A stretch of 64,000 nt of DNA from positions 4,946,001-5,010,000 of the forward strand of contig NC_060238.1 of assembly GCF_021155775.2 (NCBI RefSeq), read 5' to 3'. The DNA comes from Neodiprion pinetum. Its lineage: Eukaryota; Arthropoda; Insecta; Hymenoptera; Diprionidae. Under the pieces are notes generated by a model. It searched no databases, had not been told where the DNA came from, and worked only from the letters and a program-made list of their open reading frames with translations. The position numbers and the translations under genes are program-made. Of the stretch, positions 23,978-37,000 are shown in pieces; positions within the stretch are counted from its first letter, which is position 1, and each line of letters begins with the position of its first letter.

Positions 23978-25890
23978 CACACAATCATGCACGTCAAAAA
24001 ACGCACGTCAATATGACGCACGTATAATAAGTGTAACACGTCGCATACGTTATACTCGGATGGAAAACACGCATGGCTGTAGCGTCTAAAAACATCGCAA
24101 ACTAAACTGCGGAGTCCATAAATTCAATGCCTTGCTGCGTCTTATTTTTTTGTAGTATAAAAAAAAAAAAAAAAAAAGTCTTGCATCGCAACAAAAAAAC
24201 GTACAGATATTTATCAGACTGGTTGAAAATAATCGACTACTTTTTTTTTTTTTTTTTTTTTTGTTTCCTTCAATGTCGCATGTTTAACAACGGTAGGAAA
24301 CAAAAAAATAAATTTACTTCCAGAGTTGGAAATTATTTGCGAGACAAGTTTTTGCAGCGATTGAAATACACTGCAAAAAGGGGGAAGAAAAAAGAAATAA
24401 AAAAATAAGAAAAAATAAACAACCCACAACATTTTGTTACAAGTACAGTATTTTCGATGTTGATCGCGGCGAAATGTGATTTTTTTTTTTTTAAACGATT
24501 TCAACTTTAACCTTGAATAATTTTTTGAAAGAGTTTAGTTATGAAAAAATTATAAGAAACATTTTTCGTATAGCGTGAAAAATTCCTCGGAAAAATATGT
24601 ATCGGATATTAATGTTCATTGCCTCGTTACTGAGATACAAATTTAACGAAATAACTAAGATTATTTTTCTCGCGTTAATTAAATTGAAAATGGAAAATTG
24701 CGTTCACGAACCATTAAATATTAATATAAACAGAGCTCAATTTTTCACACGCGCCTTATCTCATCTTCCCAAAACTATTGAACACGCGAAATTGAGAAGT
24801 AGAAAAACAAAATATTCGATTTTTTTTTTTATCCAGTCTAATATTTATGCGACAAAATGAAAGTTACGTTTTTGGACATAATTCAATGTTGGCGCTATAA
24901 TAAATTGTGGATGAGAAATTGTTTGAAAAAATGTAGTAAAACGATATATTCGTTTGACTAAAATTTTGTAGAATATATTTGACTGTAGCAAATAAATTTG
25001 AATGTACATAAATTTTATTACAGCAATGAGTTATTTTCTAAATTTTTTCTACAACGGTTCTAAAGTTTGCTAGAAAATTGAGTACATACAAATTTTTTGT
25101 ACTGTTTTCAAACTTTCGACAGATGTTCGGGAAAAAGGTCTGAGATTTTCTTACATTGTTTTTTTTTTTTTTTTTTTTTTTTTTCTTCACACACGATATA
25201 AGCGACTGTTTTCACAGCCGGGTAAAACGAACATATCGTCAGTTTCTTTACCGAGGTTTGACCCAAGTCGATTTTTTGCACGGATTTGGCATTCGTAAAG
25301 ATGTTGGAATCTGAACGACAAATTATACGGGTAAAGAAACAGTTGTTATTTTTTTTTTTTTTAACGTCTAATAAGCATCGTTAAATGTGATTTAATTTCA
25401 CAATATTGAATTGACTACTGAAACACAGGAAAAGTTGTTTCGCATTATTTGTAGATACTAGTTTTCTAAATGAAATTAGCGACCGTGTAGAGAAAAATCG
25501 AACGAGTCTGCTAAATTTTCAACAATTCCGAAGCGAAAGAATTTGAAACAAAGTATTGATATTTGAGCTCCTGCTTCTGTTTCAAGTATTTACTATTTTC
25601 TATTTTTTTAATATATCTACCTATTTCTAGCCTAGGAATTTATATTTTTATGAATACTGTAAAATGTGACAGTCTAGAAACTTAAAATTGATGAAAATTG
25701 TCGAATTTTGTCCAATCAATCCTCTCAAAGAAATCATTGTTCGATTAAAAAAAGAAAAAATCATACGATTTACGACACATGAAACTATGTCTGACAATCA
25801 AAGCCTCGAATTACAAAAGTAACTCCAAAATATCATTTTTTACCTCGTTCTTTTATTGATATTAAAAAATAAGTGGGTATGGTATTCATT

Positions 25891-26496
25891 GGGGTGTTTC
25901 AAAGAAGATTTTTTTTTTCTAAACGAGAATCAAAATTTCTCCAGAGAATCTCACGTAGAATATCTCAGCCAAATATCAGCTCGTAATATCGATATTTAGA
26001 GGTATCTATTTTATCTTTTCTATCTTCCATTTAAATAACACGTAACAAAAATAAGATCGGGAAATATTGGATTCTTTTTTTTTTTTTCCTGTAAACGGCT
26101 GGAGTTATAAACTACGTAAATACAGATTCTTATAAGAAATTTCACGTTCTATAAAAAAGTGGCGAGATAGAATTTTCCTAACTCTAACCGATCAAGAGAT
26201 ATTCAAGATGACTCAAGTCAAGAATTAGGAAAATTCTATCTCAGTATTTTCCATAGAGCGTAAAATTTCCTGTTAATAAGAGTGTGTACTTAAATGGTTT
26301 ACAAGTCGAACTATTTTCGAGAAAAAAGAAGTCCAAAATTTTCCCTTTTTTTTTTCCACGGGTTATTTAAATGAAAAATGAAAAAAAGAAAATCGGCACC
26401 TCCAAATATCAATATTACGAGCTCATGTTTGGCTGAGACATTCTACTTGAGATGATCGGCGAAAATTTCGAAAAAATTCACATTCCGAAACACCCT
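25891..26496. mobile_element. Foldback element, about 0.6 kb
   Basis: It begins 'ggggtgtttc' and ends with its complement 'gaaacaccct'. Inner blocks are also inverted: 'agctcgtaatatcgatattt' near 25979 against 26400-26424, and 'gagatagaattttcctaact' near 26165 against 26225-26250. Nearly the whole element can fold into one hairpin. No coding frame. Parts are shared with 7190-7740. Confidence 0.8.
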
Positions 26497-26869
26497 GGCA
26501 TTAATATACCTAACAGACTTGACTTTTGACGATATCACGAGGAAAGTTGCCGGCTGGTTGATTTCATCTGGAATGTTTCACATGCGCCCAAATATCTTTC
26601 AGACCTTACCGCGGATCACATGTGCGTACGTCAGTCAACGGGGTCGTAAATCCGTGTGCCTTGATGAGTCATGTCATCAAAATGATCGTAATTATCACGT
26701 GGTTATACGTTCAGCATGGCCGTTAGACAAGACGGTCCACTGTCCGTTCGTCCCTCATTTTTTACGCGTCTTTCGCGCACGCGTGCGTCGAGGAAAATTT
26801 TAGAATTCCAGAGAAGACGTTGCAACGTATATTTCCGCTCGACCTGATATAATTCCAATATCAATTATA

Positions 26870-26948
26870 CGTTGAGAGAAATTTTTAGTTCAACCATACC
26901 TGTTTTTCCTGAAACTTTTCCAGTTACTGTAAGAAATGAAATCTTTGC
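26870..26948 (+). mobile_element. MITE family 1, both ends with the interior deleted
   Basis: Only the two termini remain: 'gttgagagaaatttttagtt' joined through a short linker to 'ccagttactgtaagaaatga'. It is the shortest family member in the window. Confidence 0.7.
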
Positions 26949-28296
26949 TCGGTATGGAAGAAAGAAGAGACGTAGCACCGTACGATATGTATTCAAGATT
27001 TGCCCGAGACAGCAAACGATGATGGCATGTAACGTGACGTCATCGGCATCGCTCCCTTTTTTTCTAAATCCAAGATGGCGGTTTGCAATGACGTAGGTCA
27101 GCCTGTGTTTTTTTTTCACGCTGGTTATTACACGGGCACGCATATGCAACGCAAGTGTGTGCGTGACAATCAACGTGATTATACATAATGTATGAACGTA
27201 GATACATATATATATATATGTATATATATATGTATATGTGAGCGAGTATGTCGTACAGTATAACTAACGTATCATCTATGTACAATCTACGTACGTACAT
27301 ACATTCGTGACCCTGGCTTGCTCTGCATTACCGCAGCCTTATCTGCTTGCTGGCGTGTCCGCTCATCCAGATGACCTTTCTTGCTCCCGCAGGGTCGCCT
27401 CGGAATGCGCTGCAGAAGGAAAAAGTCAGTCCAATCAGAAACGATATGGATTATGATGGACGGAATAAAAAAAAAAAAAAAAAAAACAGCTGCGTACCAT
27501 TTTTTTTTTTTTTCTTTAACCTACATCGTTAAAAATGATTTAGAACTTACCACACGTTTACTGTACAATTTAAGGAAATCGGATTGAAAATTTACAAATT
27601 CGTATACACCGACGTAAATTACTACGTATTTGTTCTTAAATTTATAACGAAAATTTTTGATTTTATTAAAATTTGTAGAAAAAAAAAAAACACTTAAAAG
27701 AAGTAATTTGAATTTACTGTATTGTGTGGTGAATTTATTGTATTTGTAAATTGAATAAACAGTGAATGTATGATGAATTCAAAATTTTCGTATCCGAATA
27801 AATTTGCAACACAGTGTAGGAAGTTCCGTACAAAAATTTTTAACGGTGTATATCCCTTTTTCTCCAAAAGATTATTTCTTGAAGATTTTGCAACCGCTGA
27901 CGCATCGCTTGTACGAAGGAAGTTGCAGAAATTTATATACTTTGTGTATCATTGTAACAATAATGAATCTGAAGCATCAATGAAATCACTGTCTGTTAAT
28001 GACGAAACGTATTTCGATGTAAAATCTTGTTTCAAACCGTTCGATGGGTTTGATAAAAGAGAAAAAAAAAAAACACACGTTCTTCGTCAGCAGGGTAAAA
28101 CAGAATCACAATCTTTTAGAAATTTTGATTTCTACGTTCAGTCGTCAAAGTTTGAAACATTCAATCACGTAACGGAATAATTTGAAATACATCAAAATGT
28201 ATTACGATAATACAGTATTCTCAAAATGATTACAGAGCATGGTTAGGTATTCGTCTCGTGTTACGACGCAGCTAAGAATTTTGTACGAATTTTTAC

Positions 28297-28690
28297 GGGA
28301 GAATCTCTTGAAACTTGAAAATCAACCGCGCATGCGCGAGTTTTATCGGCTCTTCGTTGCAGGCTGGCCAACCCAAGTTTTCAGCTGTCAAACTGTTTCT
28401 GCCGGCGATGCAGTTGATACGAATTTTCGAGGTTAGAATCTCAAATAATTGAGGTAGCGACTCGGAAAGGTTCGGGAAGCGTTTTGTTGTCGGGTCGGAA
28501 AGTTGATTCTTCAAAGAACGGTCGGAATTCAATGCTCATGCTCTTTGAAAATTCAAACGTACACATTTTTCGTACGTTGGCCGGCCTGCGTCGCGGACAA
28601 GAATATCGCTGCGTGAAGATTTCGCCGACCAATGAGATTTAATTATTCGGCGCATGCGCGGTTGATTTTCAAGTTTCGAGAGATTCTCCC
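28297..28690. repeat. Inverted repeat pair, 41-bp arms, 394 bp overall
   Basis: The left arm at 28297-28337 ('gggagaatctcttgaaactt' ... 'ccgcgcatgcgc') and its reverse complement at 28650-28690 differ at about one base. The arms contain the palindrome 'gcgcatgcgc'. The interior is GC-richer than the flanks and has no recognised gene. The structure is that of a small TIR element of a different family from MITE 1. Confidence 0.8.
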
Positions 28691-28941
28691 GGCATTTTGT
28701 AGGAATGTGAAGAAATGCAGACGGAGCAAGTTTGCCCGACGAAAGACGTTCGAGGGAATAACGAATAAGGTGCAAGGTGTTTAAGAGAAGCTGCGCACCC
28801 CCCAGAAAGTTGGTATAAAGCACTTTAACGTGTCACTCAGCATCGTCTGAAGTAATATTTGAAGATTAAACGAACGTCGAGATGAGAACGGTGGTCTACG
28901 TGACGAGTTAAAGGTCAAAGATGAAGAGGTTCGTTCCTCTC

Positions 28942-29018
28942 GCGAAGAAGAAGAAGAAGAAGAGGAGGAGGAAAAAGAGGAGAAAAGAAGAAGAAGAAGA
29001 AGGAGGAGGGGGAGGAAT
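28942..29018 (+). repeat. GAA/GAG purine tract
   Basis: About 75 bp of almost pure purine on the plus strand, made of GAA, GAG and GGA units. It gives an open Lys/Glu/Arg-rich frame that I do not regard as a gene. Confidence 0.9.
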
Positions 29019-31081
29019 AGAACGCGGCCGTTTTTTCCGCGACACTCGAAATGCAGATATCAAAAACCGTTTTGGGGGAAGAAAAAAGAGGTTCGAGAAA
29101 TTAAACGAAAACGATCACGGAAGAAAATAATTTCAACGCCCAACTACGAATTTAAATTCACGTTCACCATCGTCAATCGTCAGCACGAGTAATACAACGT
29201 TGTTGGAAATTTTTGATACAGTTTTTTTTTCTGTCATACTGACTTTAGATTCAGACCGATTTAGGCTGATTCGTTCTTAAGCCGATCGTCGTATCTTGAA
29301 ATCGAGAAAGGAAATCTTCCTCGAAATTAAATATTACGTCGAAAGACTCAAAGAAACGTAATGCTTCGTTTACTTTTTTTTTTTTTTTTGTTGTTATCAA
29401 CCATAACAATGTAAATTCTAAAAACAGTTCACTTTCAATGCTTCGGTCAAGTTTTTCTCTTCATTATTAGATTGTGTGACGGGAAGTGTGGAATGATAAG
29501 GACAGGAAAATCCGTGGATAAATCTATTATCCTGAAAGATTTCTACAGTTCTGTACAAATATAACAAACCCCTGGTGGAAATAATTTTTGCGCCTAACAA
29601 CAAACGTGATCACCGTACTTTTGTTTTTTTTATTTTTGTTCTCGTCGTTTTTAATACATCAGTGTAGAATGGCTCGGATTTACGCGATCATTTTTTTAAT
29701 ATCAAATTTCGAAATGGATACAATTTGTTGTAGAATATCGTGAAACTCCTTGGCTTTAGTGAAATGTCAAATGTTAGTTTTTTCATAAGCCTCATCTATT
29801 GATGATACGGTGAGTTGAAAAATGTACGACAGATATTCTAAATCCGTCCAAATCGTACACAAAAGATGATAAGACCGGACTTGGGATGTTGACCCAAATT
29901 CTGCTGGATCTTCAACTATTTTGCGATAAGTTTTTTCTTGCGAGAGAGAGAGAGAGATGCAACATCTAGAGGCGGTTCGATAGTACTATTTCATGCTTTA
30001 TCGAATTTCGAAATCGTCGATTGTCACAATTTTTCGTAAAACCTCGTACTCTTTTTTATGTACACGAAGTCACGGAGTTCGTAAAAAGTTGTACTTTTCA
30101 AAGAATTTCTTTGAATACAACGATAAAAAAAATATATGTTATCTGGCTCCAAGATTGTTATTATTTTTCATAGAAAATTTTAGATGTTCGCCATTTCTTC
30201 TACGAACTGGTAGTTTTTTTTTTTTTTTTTTATAAAATTTCACGTGTTTCTATGAAAAAAAAAAATACATTTCTACCGTTATGGGTAATTACAATTATCT
30301 TTTATATAAAATTGTAGATTTTTATAAATATTGTATAAAATATTCGTTACATTGTATGAAAAATCCTACAATCCTCGACGATTTTTCAACACGCTGTACG
30401 CTTTTCGAAGACTTCCTAAAATTTTCGAATATATCCTACAATGTTTAACGAACTACACTTTACTGCACTTTGGCGTATAAATTATTTTCCACCGGGATAA
30501 ACGAACCCTGTGTGTTCCGTACGACTTATTACGGTCCTCTAATGCATGAACAATCGATTTATTATTTATCGAGATTATCAATTAATCCCATGAAACGCGG
30601 TTATGACGTGGATTGCATAAGCGTGCAGGTCCGATTGCCAAGTGAAGAAACAGACGCAGCGAGGCAAATGAAAGACCACCAACAACGTTCTCTGACTGTG
30701 TGAACGGTATAATTGACAGGGTTAATAACCAAACGGAACGCGGATCTTAGGCCAGTTGCTGAAAGCTCTTCACTCGCGACAGATTGACCATTGGCGCTAA
30801 AATTTCACCCCGGGGGTCATCGGCTGGTCATCGAGATCGCAACGCTAATTAGCTTTCGGTTGATTTCGGACGCAATTAGCGGTTTGAATAGCTGGATCTT
30901 GAACGGCGAGAAGAATTTAAAGATCCTTGATCGATTGATTTTTTAAGAAGCCGGAGGACTGGCTGATATCATCGAATTTCCTGCGAAAGGAGCGGGGGGT
31001 TTTTTTTTTTGTTTTTTTTTCGTTCCTTCATTTATTATTTTTTTTACCAAAACACGTTTTTTTTTTTTTTTCATATCGAAA

Positions 31082-34000
31082 ATGTACAAATTGTACTTAT
31101 ACGCGGGATTGATCGTTTGTCTCGCGTTCGTTGACGCGGTTGACAATTCAACCGGGGTTGAAAACGCCGCTTTCGACATCAGCCGTGAGACAAGGGCGAA
31201 GATTGTCAGGAAATTGAAAAAAGACTTTAGGAAATTGAAAAAACAAGAAGGGGCTATAAAACTCGTCGGCGGAAACGGTGATTACGAAGGTACGTGAGAC
31301 CGATTAATTATTTATTCCCTTTGCGGAGATTTTGTTGTTTCGTTGAAACGGTGTGATGTTATTTTTTTTTTTTTTTTTCGTTTTCTTGTTAAATCGTCAT
31401 ACTCAGGCGCCGGGAAACTGATTGTGAGGTAAAAATTGAAAGTTTTCTAAACCGAGGAAATATATTTGGTTAGAAAGAGTAAAGAAACTGAAATTTTCAA
31501 AATTATTATTATGCAAATTTGGAAAAATTCCGTCAATTGTTTCATTTAATGGAAAATTGTAGTAATATTCCGACAAATTAAAGTATAATCGCACAGCGGA
31601 GTTTAATCAACGAGTGGGTGCAAAAAATTAGAAAATCCGATAATCAGAATGACCGGGATTCCGAACGTAAAAATATCGAAAATCCTAAGCAAAGAAAGAT
31701 CAAAATCGTGAAATTTTACCAAGCCAGAAATTCAGGGCACTGAAAATCTCCAATAATCCGGAATTTCGATGTTTCAAAGATTTGAATTTTCTCAGTTTAA
31801 AATATTAAACATTCATTGAGTCATGATTTTTGAGTAGAATGATCAAATTCCCGGTACTCGGTTGTTTTAAGATTTTTTCTTTGATTCAAAATTTTGTTTC
31901 AGTAAAGATTACTGAGTCAATTTTCAGTTCAAAACGTTGAACAATTCATCGAGTCGTGATTTTTTAGTAGAATGATGAATTTTCCGGTACTTTGTTGTTT
32001 CGCTAAGGATTACCGAGTCAATTTTAATTTGAAAATATTGAAAATTCATCGAGTCATGATTTTTTAATAGAATATACAATTTTCCGACCCTTTGTTGCTC
32101 TAACGATATTCTTTTCTCTTCACGTTTTCAGATTATTTCAATTTATTCGAATCGATATCTCCGTTTCTACGAAGTTTTAAAAAACGACGCTGGATCTTTT
32201 TTAACCTAACGACACGACAGTCACATGTAACTTGATATTATCTTATTATTTCAAGTTCAGATAATACGGATACGTCGTCATCGGCGTTGATTCTAAATCA
32301 GTCTGTTGATATTCACGCTGCACGAGGGCTCGTAAAATCGTACTATTGTAAACGGCGTTATCATTCCTCTACGCTGACGACTCTCTGAGCCACGTTTTTT
32401 TCAGCTGCTAAACTCGACTCACAATTCAGACTCGTTAAACGGTTGTTCAACAGGTTCCATAACAACCGTTGTATTTGAAAGATAAAAATACGCAAGCTAG
32501 TTGTAAAAATATATCAAACAGCGTGAATACACCTCGGCTTATAATGCAATTACTACCCGTTGTTAATTTTATTTTATTATACTTTGAGCCATTGTTCACC
32601 TGATTATAAAGCCATTCATTCCCGTTTACCTCCGTAAAAGGCTCGGCTGAATATCGTCTACGCTTTGTAAAGAAAAACCTCCGCCCACAATTTTCAAAGG
32701 TAAAATATTATAGGCGAACAAATATTGTGCAGCGTCTTAAAAACCGCACACAGTAATTAATACAAGTCGAGATTTGCTTTATTATATGCGTTTTGTGCCC
32801 AATGAAATCGAGCATTTTTACATTGAGTCAAATTATGAATATAAACAGTCGGAACTTTCGAATTACGTAAAAACTGTTTATCTTTTTGTTTTACAATCAG
32901 CAAAAGATTTTTTTTTTTCGCTATTCTATAATATTGAGGGGTCTGGTTAGATAAGAGTAAGAAATTGAATAAAATGAAAGCAGAAAGGAATAGAACTGCA
33001 AATGAATCAGAGATCTGAATGTTAATTAGCTAAATTATAGTTACTTTTTTTTTTCTTTTCTCTTGGTTAGTTATTAAAGGATTTTTTATTCTTTGTGCAT
33101 CAATCCTATGCAAAGATTCTTATAACTTCCTGTAGGTTTTTACATTTGTAATTTCATCAAGTACATACGTGATTTATTGCTGGTAAATGGATAAAAAAAA
33201 TGTAAACAAAATTTCTCTTCGGACTTTGAGGTGTCTGAAACAATTTTTCATCGTGTAAATTTTTCGACACTGTTAAGATTCTCATTTTTACTGGCCGTGA
33301 AAATTGTAAACTAAAATTATTCCACTTTCAATACAGTTTGTAGGATTTTTTTTTCGTTATTTTTTTTTTTTTTTTTAATACGCAACAAAGTTTTTATAAT
33401 TAAATTGTTGTCCGAAAGTTACAGTCAATAAATCAGATCAGCAGAATCCACCACTATCATAAAATCTGTGCAACGAAAACTGTTTGAGTTAAAAATTCGA
33501 TAGAGAAATGAAGAAGTCGAGTAATAATAACCAAAATCTTCATTTATTGCTTATAAGGTTTGCGTTTGTCTTTTTTATGTTGATAAATATGACCGGTCGA
33601 CGAGAATTTTGAGTCTGTTTTAATTTTTTTACCTTTGTTTTTATTTAATTACTTTTGTATAAACCGTAACGATACATTGGATTGAAAAAAAATAAAAAAT
33701 TACTCATTTTCTCAACCATCGTAATCAACAATTGAACAAACTTCATTTTCGCATTTGAATCACTTTTGTTATAAAAATTTAAATGCAAAACTGGAGTTTG
33801 TTTAATTGTTATTTAACAATAAATGTTTGTGAAAATAGGTAATTTTTCTTAAAATCCGAAATATCGTTCTGGTTTTTAAAAAATCAAACTTTATCCAATA
33901 AAATTACTATTTTTTTGATCTGTTACTTGGAAGAAATTAAAATTTCACATATAATAGAACCGAGACTCAAAATTTGTGTTGACCGGTGTAATCGGCGAAC

Positions 34001-37000
34001 ATTTCGAAAGGTACAAAATTCAGATTTGACATGTAATACAGGATGTATACTTTGATTGTTATTGAAAAAAGATTAAAAAAACTTTAGACCACAAATATTG
34101 CGTAATAATTCATGGATAACTAGTTGTGAAAGTTGTAGACGTACAAGACGAATGGATGTGAAAATGTGTTAACCGCGACCACACGAGGTATACTTATGGG
34201 GTAAAAATCCGGGCAATGAGACCGTGTTATAAAATATCATATCAAGCACATTCAGAGCTCTTTTTCTTCGCAGCGTGAAAGATGATTGGAAAGAAAATGA
34301 GAAAATATGTCAAAGAATTCGATAAAAGTAACTGAAAAGTAGGAATTATCTGTTGCGAAATTGTTGATAATGTGAAGAAACTTTGACGATAAATTAACGT
34401 CTCTTAGTTTCCTCGTCAGCTGTAATTATTTGATGCTATTCGTATCTTTTTGACTGATTCTCGCGTTAATCAAACGTTTCTAGCGTCAAGAAAAAAAAAA
34501 ATTTAATGAATTGAAAGAAAAAAACAAAACCATTTCACAGAATAAAAATTTAAGCTGAACTACAGAAATTAAATTAAATTTATTCGAATTGACAGATTGT
34601 TTCGTCACTCGAACCTCGAGTTATTTTCCCCTCAGTTTTACCAAAAGCCCTGGTATGGAAATTAATAATCCACTTCCTTTCCATCTGACAACTGGTTATA
34701 ATATTGTTACGAAAAGTGAAATCACCAGTTTTACCCCCTTTTCTGATCTAGCAGTTATCAAAGATAAAAGAGGTATACAAGCTTTCATATCTTCCTTTAC
34801 CGACCGAGCAAGCTCATTCCTTTTCCTCCTATATTAAATAAACTACAATTGCTCGATCGGTAAAGGTAGGAATACTAGATGACCTTAATTTATTTGTGCC
34901 TGTTGGATCGTTTCTTTTTAAACTCAAGAATTAATACAAGAATTGCTCGGTCGGTGAGGGTAGGAATACTAGATGACCTTAATTTATTTGTACCGGTTGG
35001 ATCATTTCTTCACGCTCAACGAAACAATTCCGTTATTTTATTACGCAACGAAAAATCGTTGAAATATATTCGATGCAAAGTGTACGATACAACAACTGCG
35101 GAGGGTGAATGTGAGGTTGACTCGTCGTGCAAAAACTGCCGGACAAACTTTGCTTGTAAATCAAGCGATATGCTTATTTCTTATTCTTATTTTGCTTCTA
35201 GGAAACGTTGAAATTTTGCACAATGGAAAGTGGGGCAGCATTTGTGACGATGAATGGGATTACATGGAGGCAAATGTCGTCTGCAGGCAATTGGGCTTTG
35301 AAAGTGCGACAAGACAGACGACCAATGGCCGTTTCGGACAAGCCAGGCGTAAGGATATTTGCGCATTATATAAGAATACAAGATTCGATTTTTTTGTAAG
35401 AAAAAAGTGCCTAATACAGTTTCGAAAAAAAAAAAATCTGTTCGCAGAGGATCTCAGAAATTCACGTACCTTCTTTCTTTCGGAAATTTTTCAAGACTTC
35501 GAACTCTTCTTAAAAATTTCTCAACAACTGTACCTGAATGAATAAAAAAAAAAAAAATGTATTTCGCGGCAGAAAAATCCCACGCATTCTGTGATAACAT
35601 TATTAAAATTCCGCTCATTTTATATCGAACTGTGTCGATCTTTCAAATACTTTAAAAAACCGTCGTTTTCTTCATATTTTATCGGGTCTTTGTCAACTAA
35701 TTAGGGTGAATATTACTACTCGGTGGTGATGAAAAAAAAAAAAAAAAAGAAATATTATTCACGCTCTTAAAACCCGATTAAATTTGGGATGATGTGTGAA
35801 ATTTCGTTGAGATAAAACACACTCGATAAATGTTTGCAATGTGCGAGATCGTAAATCAGGATTATAGACACATTATACGAAAGTGACGATTGGGAATGTT
35901 GACCTATTAAAAAAAAAAAAAAAAACTGTTTACGCAACCGAGTTTTTACTCCGGACTTCTTCGGTCTTTCCATTCATTCCGACCATCGCATCGGTGGAAT
36001 TAATATTAACTCAATCGAGAGAGATTTACCGATGACGAAGAATCCCGAATTCTCATTTGTTTCGGAAGACAAACAAGTCCCAGGTGATAGTAGTTGGGTT
36101 TATTGTTCGTTTCGACATCGCCCTCCTTCTCTTTCTCAAATCTCGTTGATTGGATGTTACATGATGATGATAATTAGGAATTTTCCGGGTATCGGTGAAT
36201 ATTGGGAAACAGCCGAGCGTGACGGGTCCTTACATTGAAAAGGAGACAATTTCCGCCGAATGAAATTAACGAGAAATACAGACCTGTTTACTTAATGCTT
36301 ATTGGCATGCCTCCGGCACGTAGAGAATGTATTTAAAACGTCAATATAATATATGTATATATGTATATATATATATATATATATATACACAATTCTGTAA
36401 ACAGACCGAGAAGTCTCATCAGAGCTTGTGAAGGATTATATTTTGTGATAAAAATTGCACAACTTGAGGCTCAATTTCAAGGCGAGGAAATTTTAAACGA
36501 GGGGTTTTATTAATCTTACGGAATTGCTTGTTGCCTTCGTATAAACGTCATTATCGTCGAAAATAAACCCAACGTGATTGTAATAAAATTAGAAAAATTT
36601 CAACATCGGATGTATTGCTGAAACGTTGTGCCAGAAAAAAAAATACACAAGCAACTGTCTTGTCTACTCAGATTTAAACGGCATTACGTCACTTGTTCGT
36701 CCTTTTCGAAAATATATTATTTTTCATCTGTTTAACAGTTTGCAAGAAATCGTACGACTGATTCTTCGTAACGTGACTCTGCGACGATATGTGATAAATT
36801 CGATACCTCGAACCAAAAGTTCTGTTTTATTGGATAGTTAGTTAATTAGTTAGTAAGGCAGTTCCTTTCGAAAATGAAAAATTTCGAGCGGTACCTTATT
36901 TCTAAGAATAAACGATACAAGGTTTTAGTTAAATAATGTGAGCTAAACGCTTCAGAAGGAATATATTCAAAAATGAAAATGCTAATAATCATGCCAGAAA

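Larger units (their letters stand above)
21424..31081. other. Gene-free stretch between Gprk2 and the lysyl oxidase gene
   Basis: Nothing here was recognised as a gene. Open frames up to 136 codons exist (22393-22695 minus, 27770-28180 plus), but none resembles a family I know. Contents: MITE copies at 23425 and 26870, foldback elements at 25891 and 28297, a GAA/GAG purine tract at 28942, TA/TG microsatellites at 23938-23980 and 27205-27240, and many poly-T runs. Confidence 0.5.
31290..35201 (+). other. Lysyl oxidase-like gene, intron 1 (3.9 kb)
   Basis: AT-rich, with no recognised exon. It contains three diverged copies of a roughly 100-bp unit (31790-32100) and a 94-bp direct repeat with a hairpin close to the 3' end (34796-35010). 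The acceptor is TTTGCTTCTAG just before 35202. Confidence 0.7.

Noticed and set aside
28921..29130. 69-codon Lys/Arg/Glu-rich frame
   Set aside because: It is a translation of the GAA/GAG purine tract, with nothing conserved outside it.
35105..35545. 146-codon frame around lysyl oxidase exon 2
   Set aside because: Only 35202-35348 is SRCR-like. The frame on both sides is intron read-through with A/T runs, and the splice sites mark the real exon.
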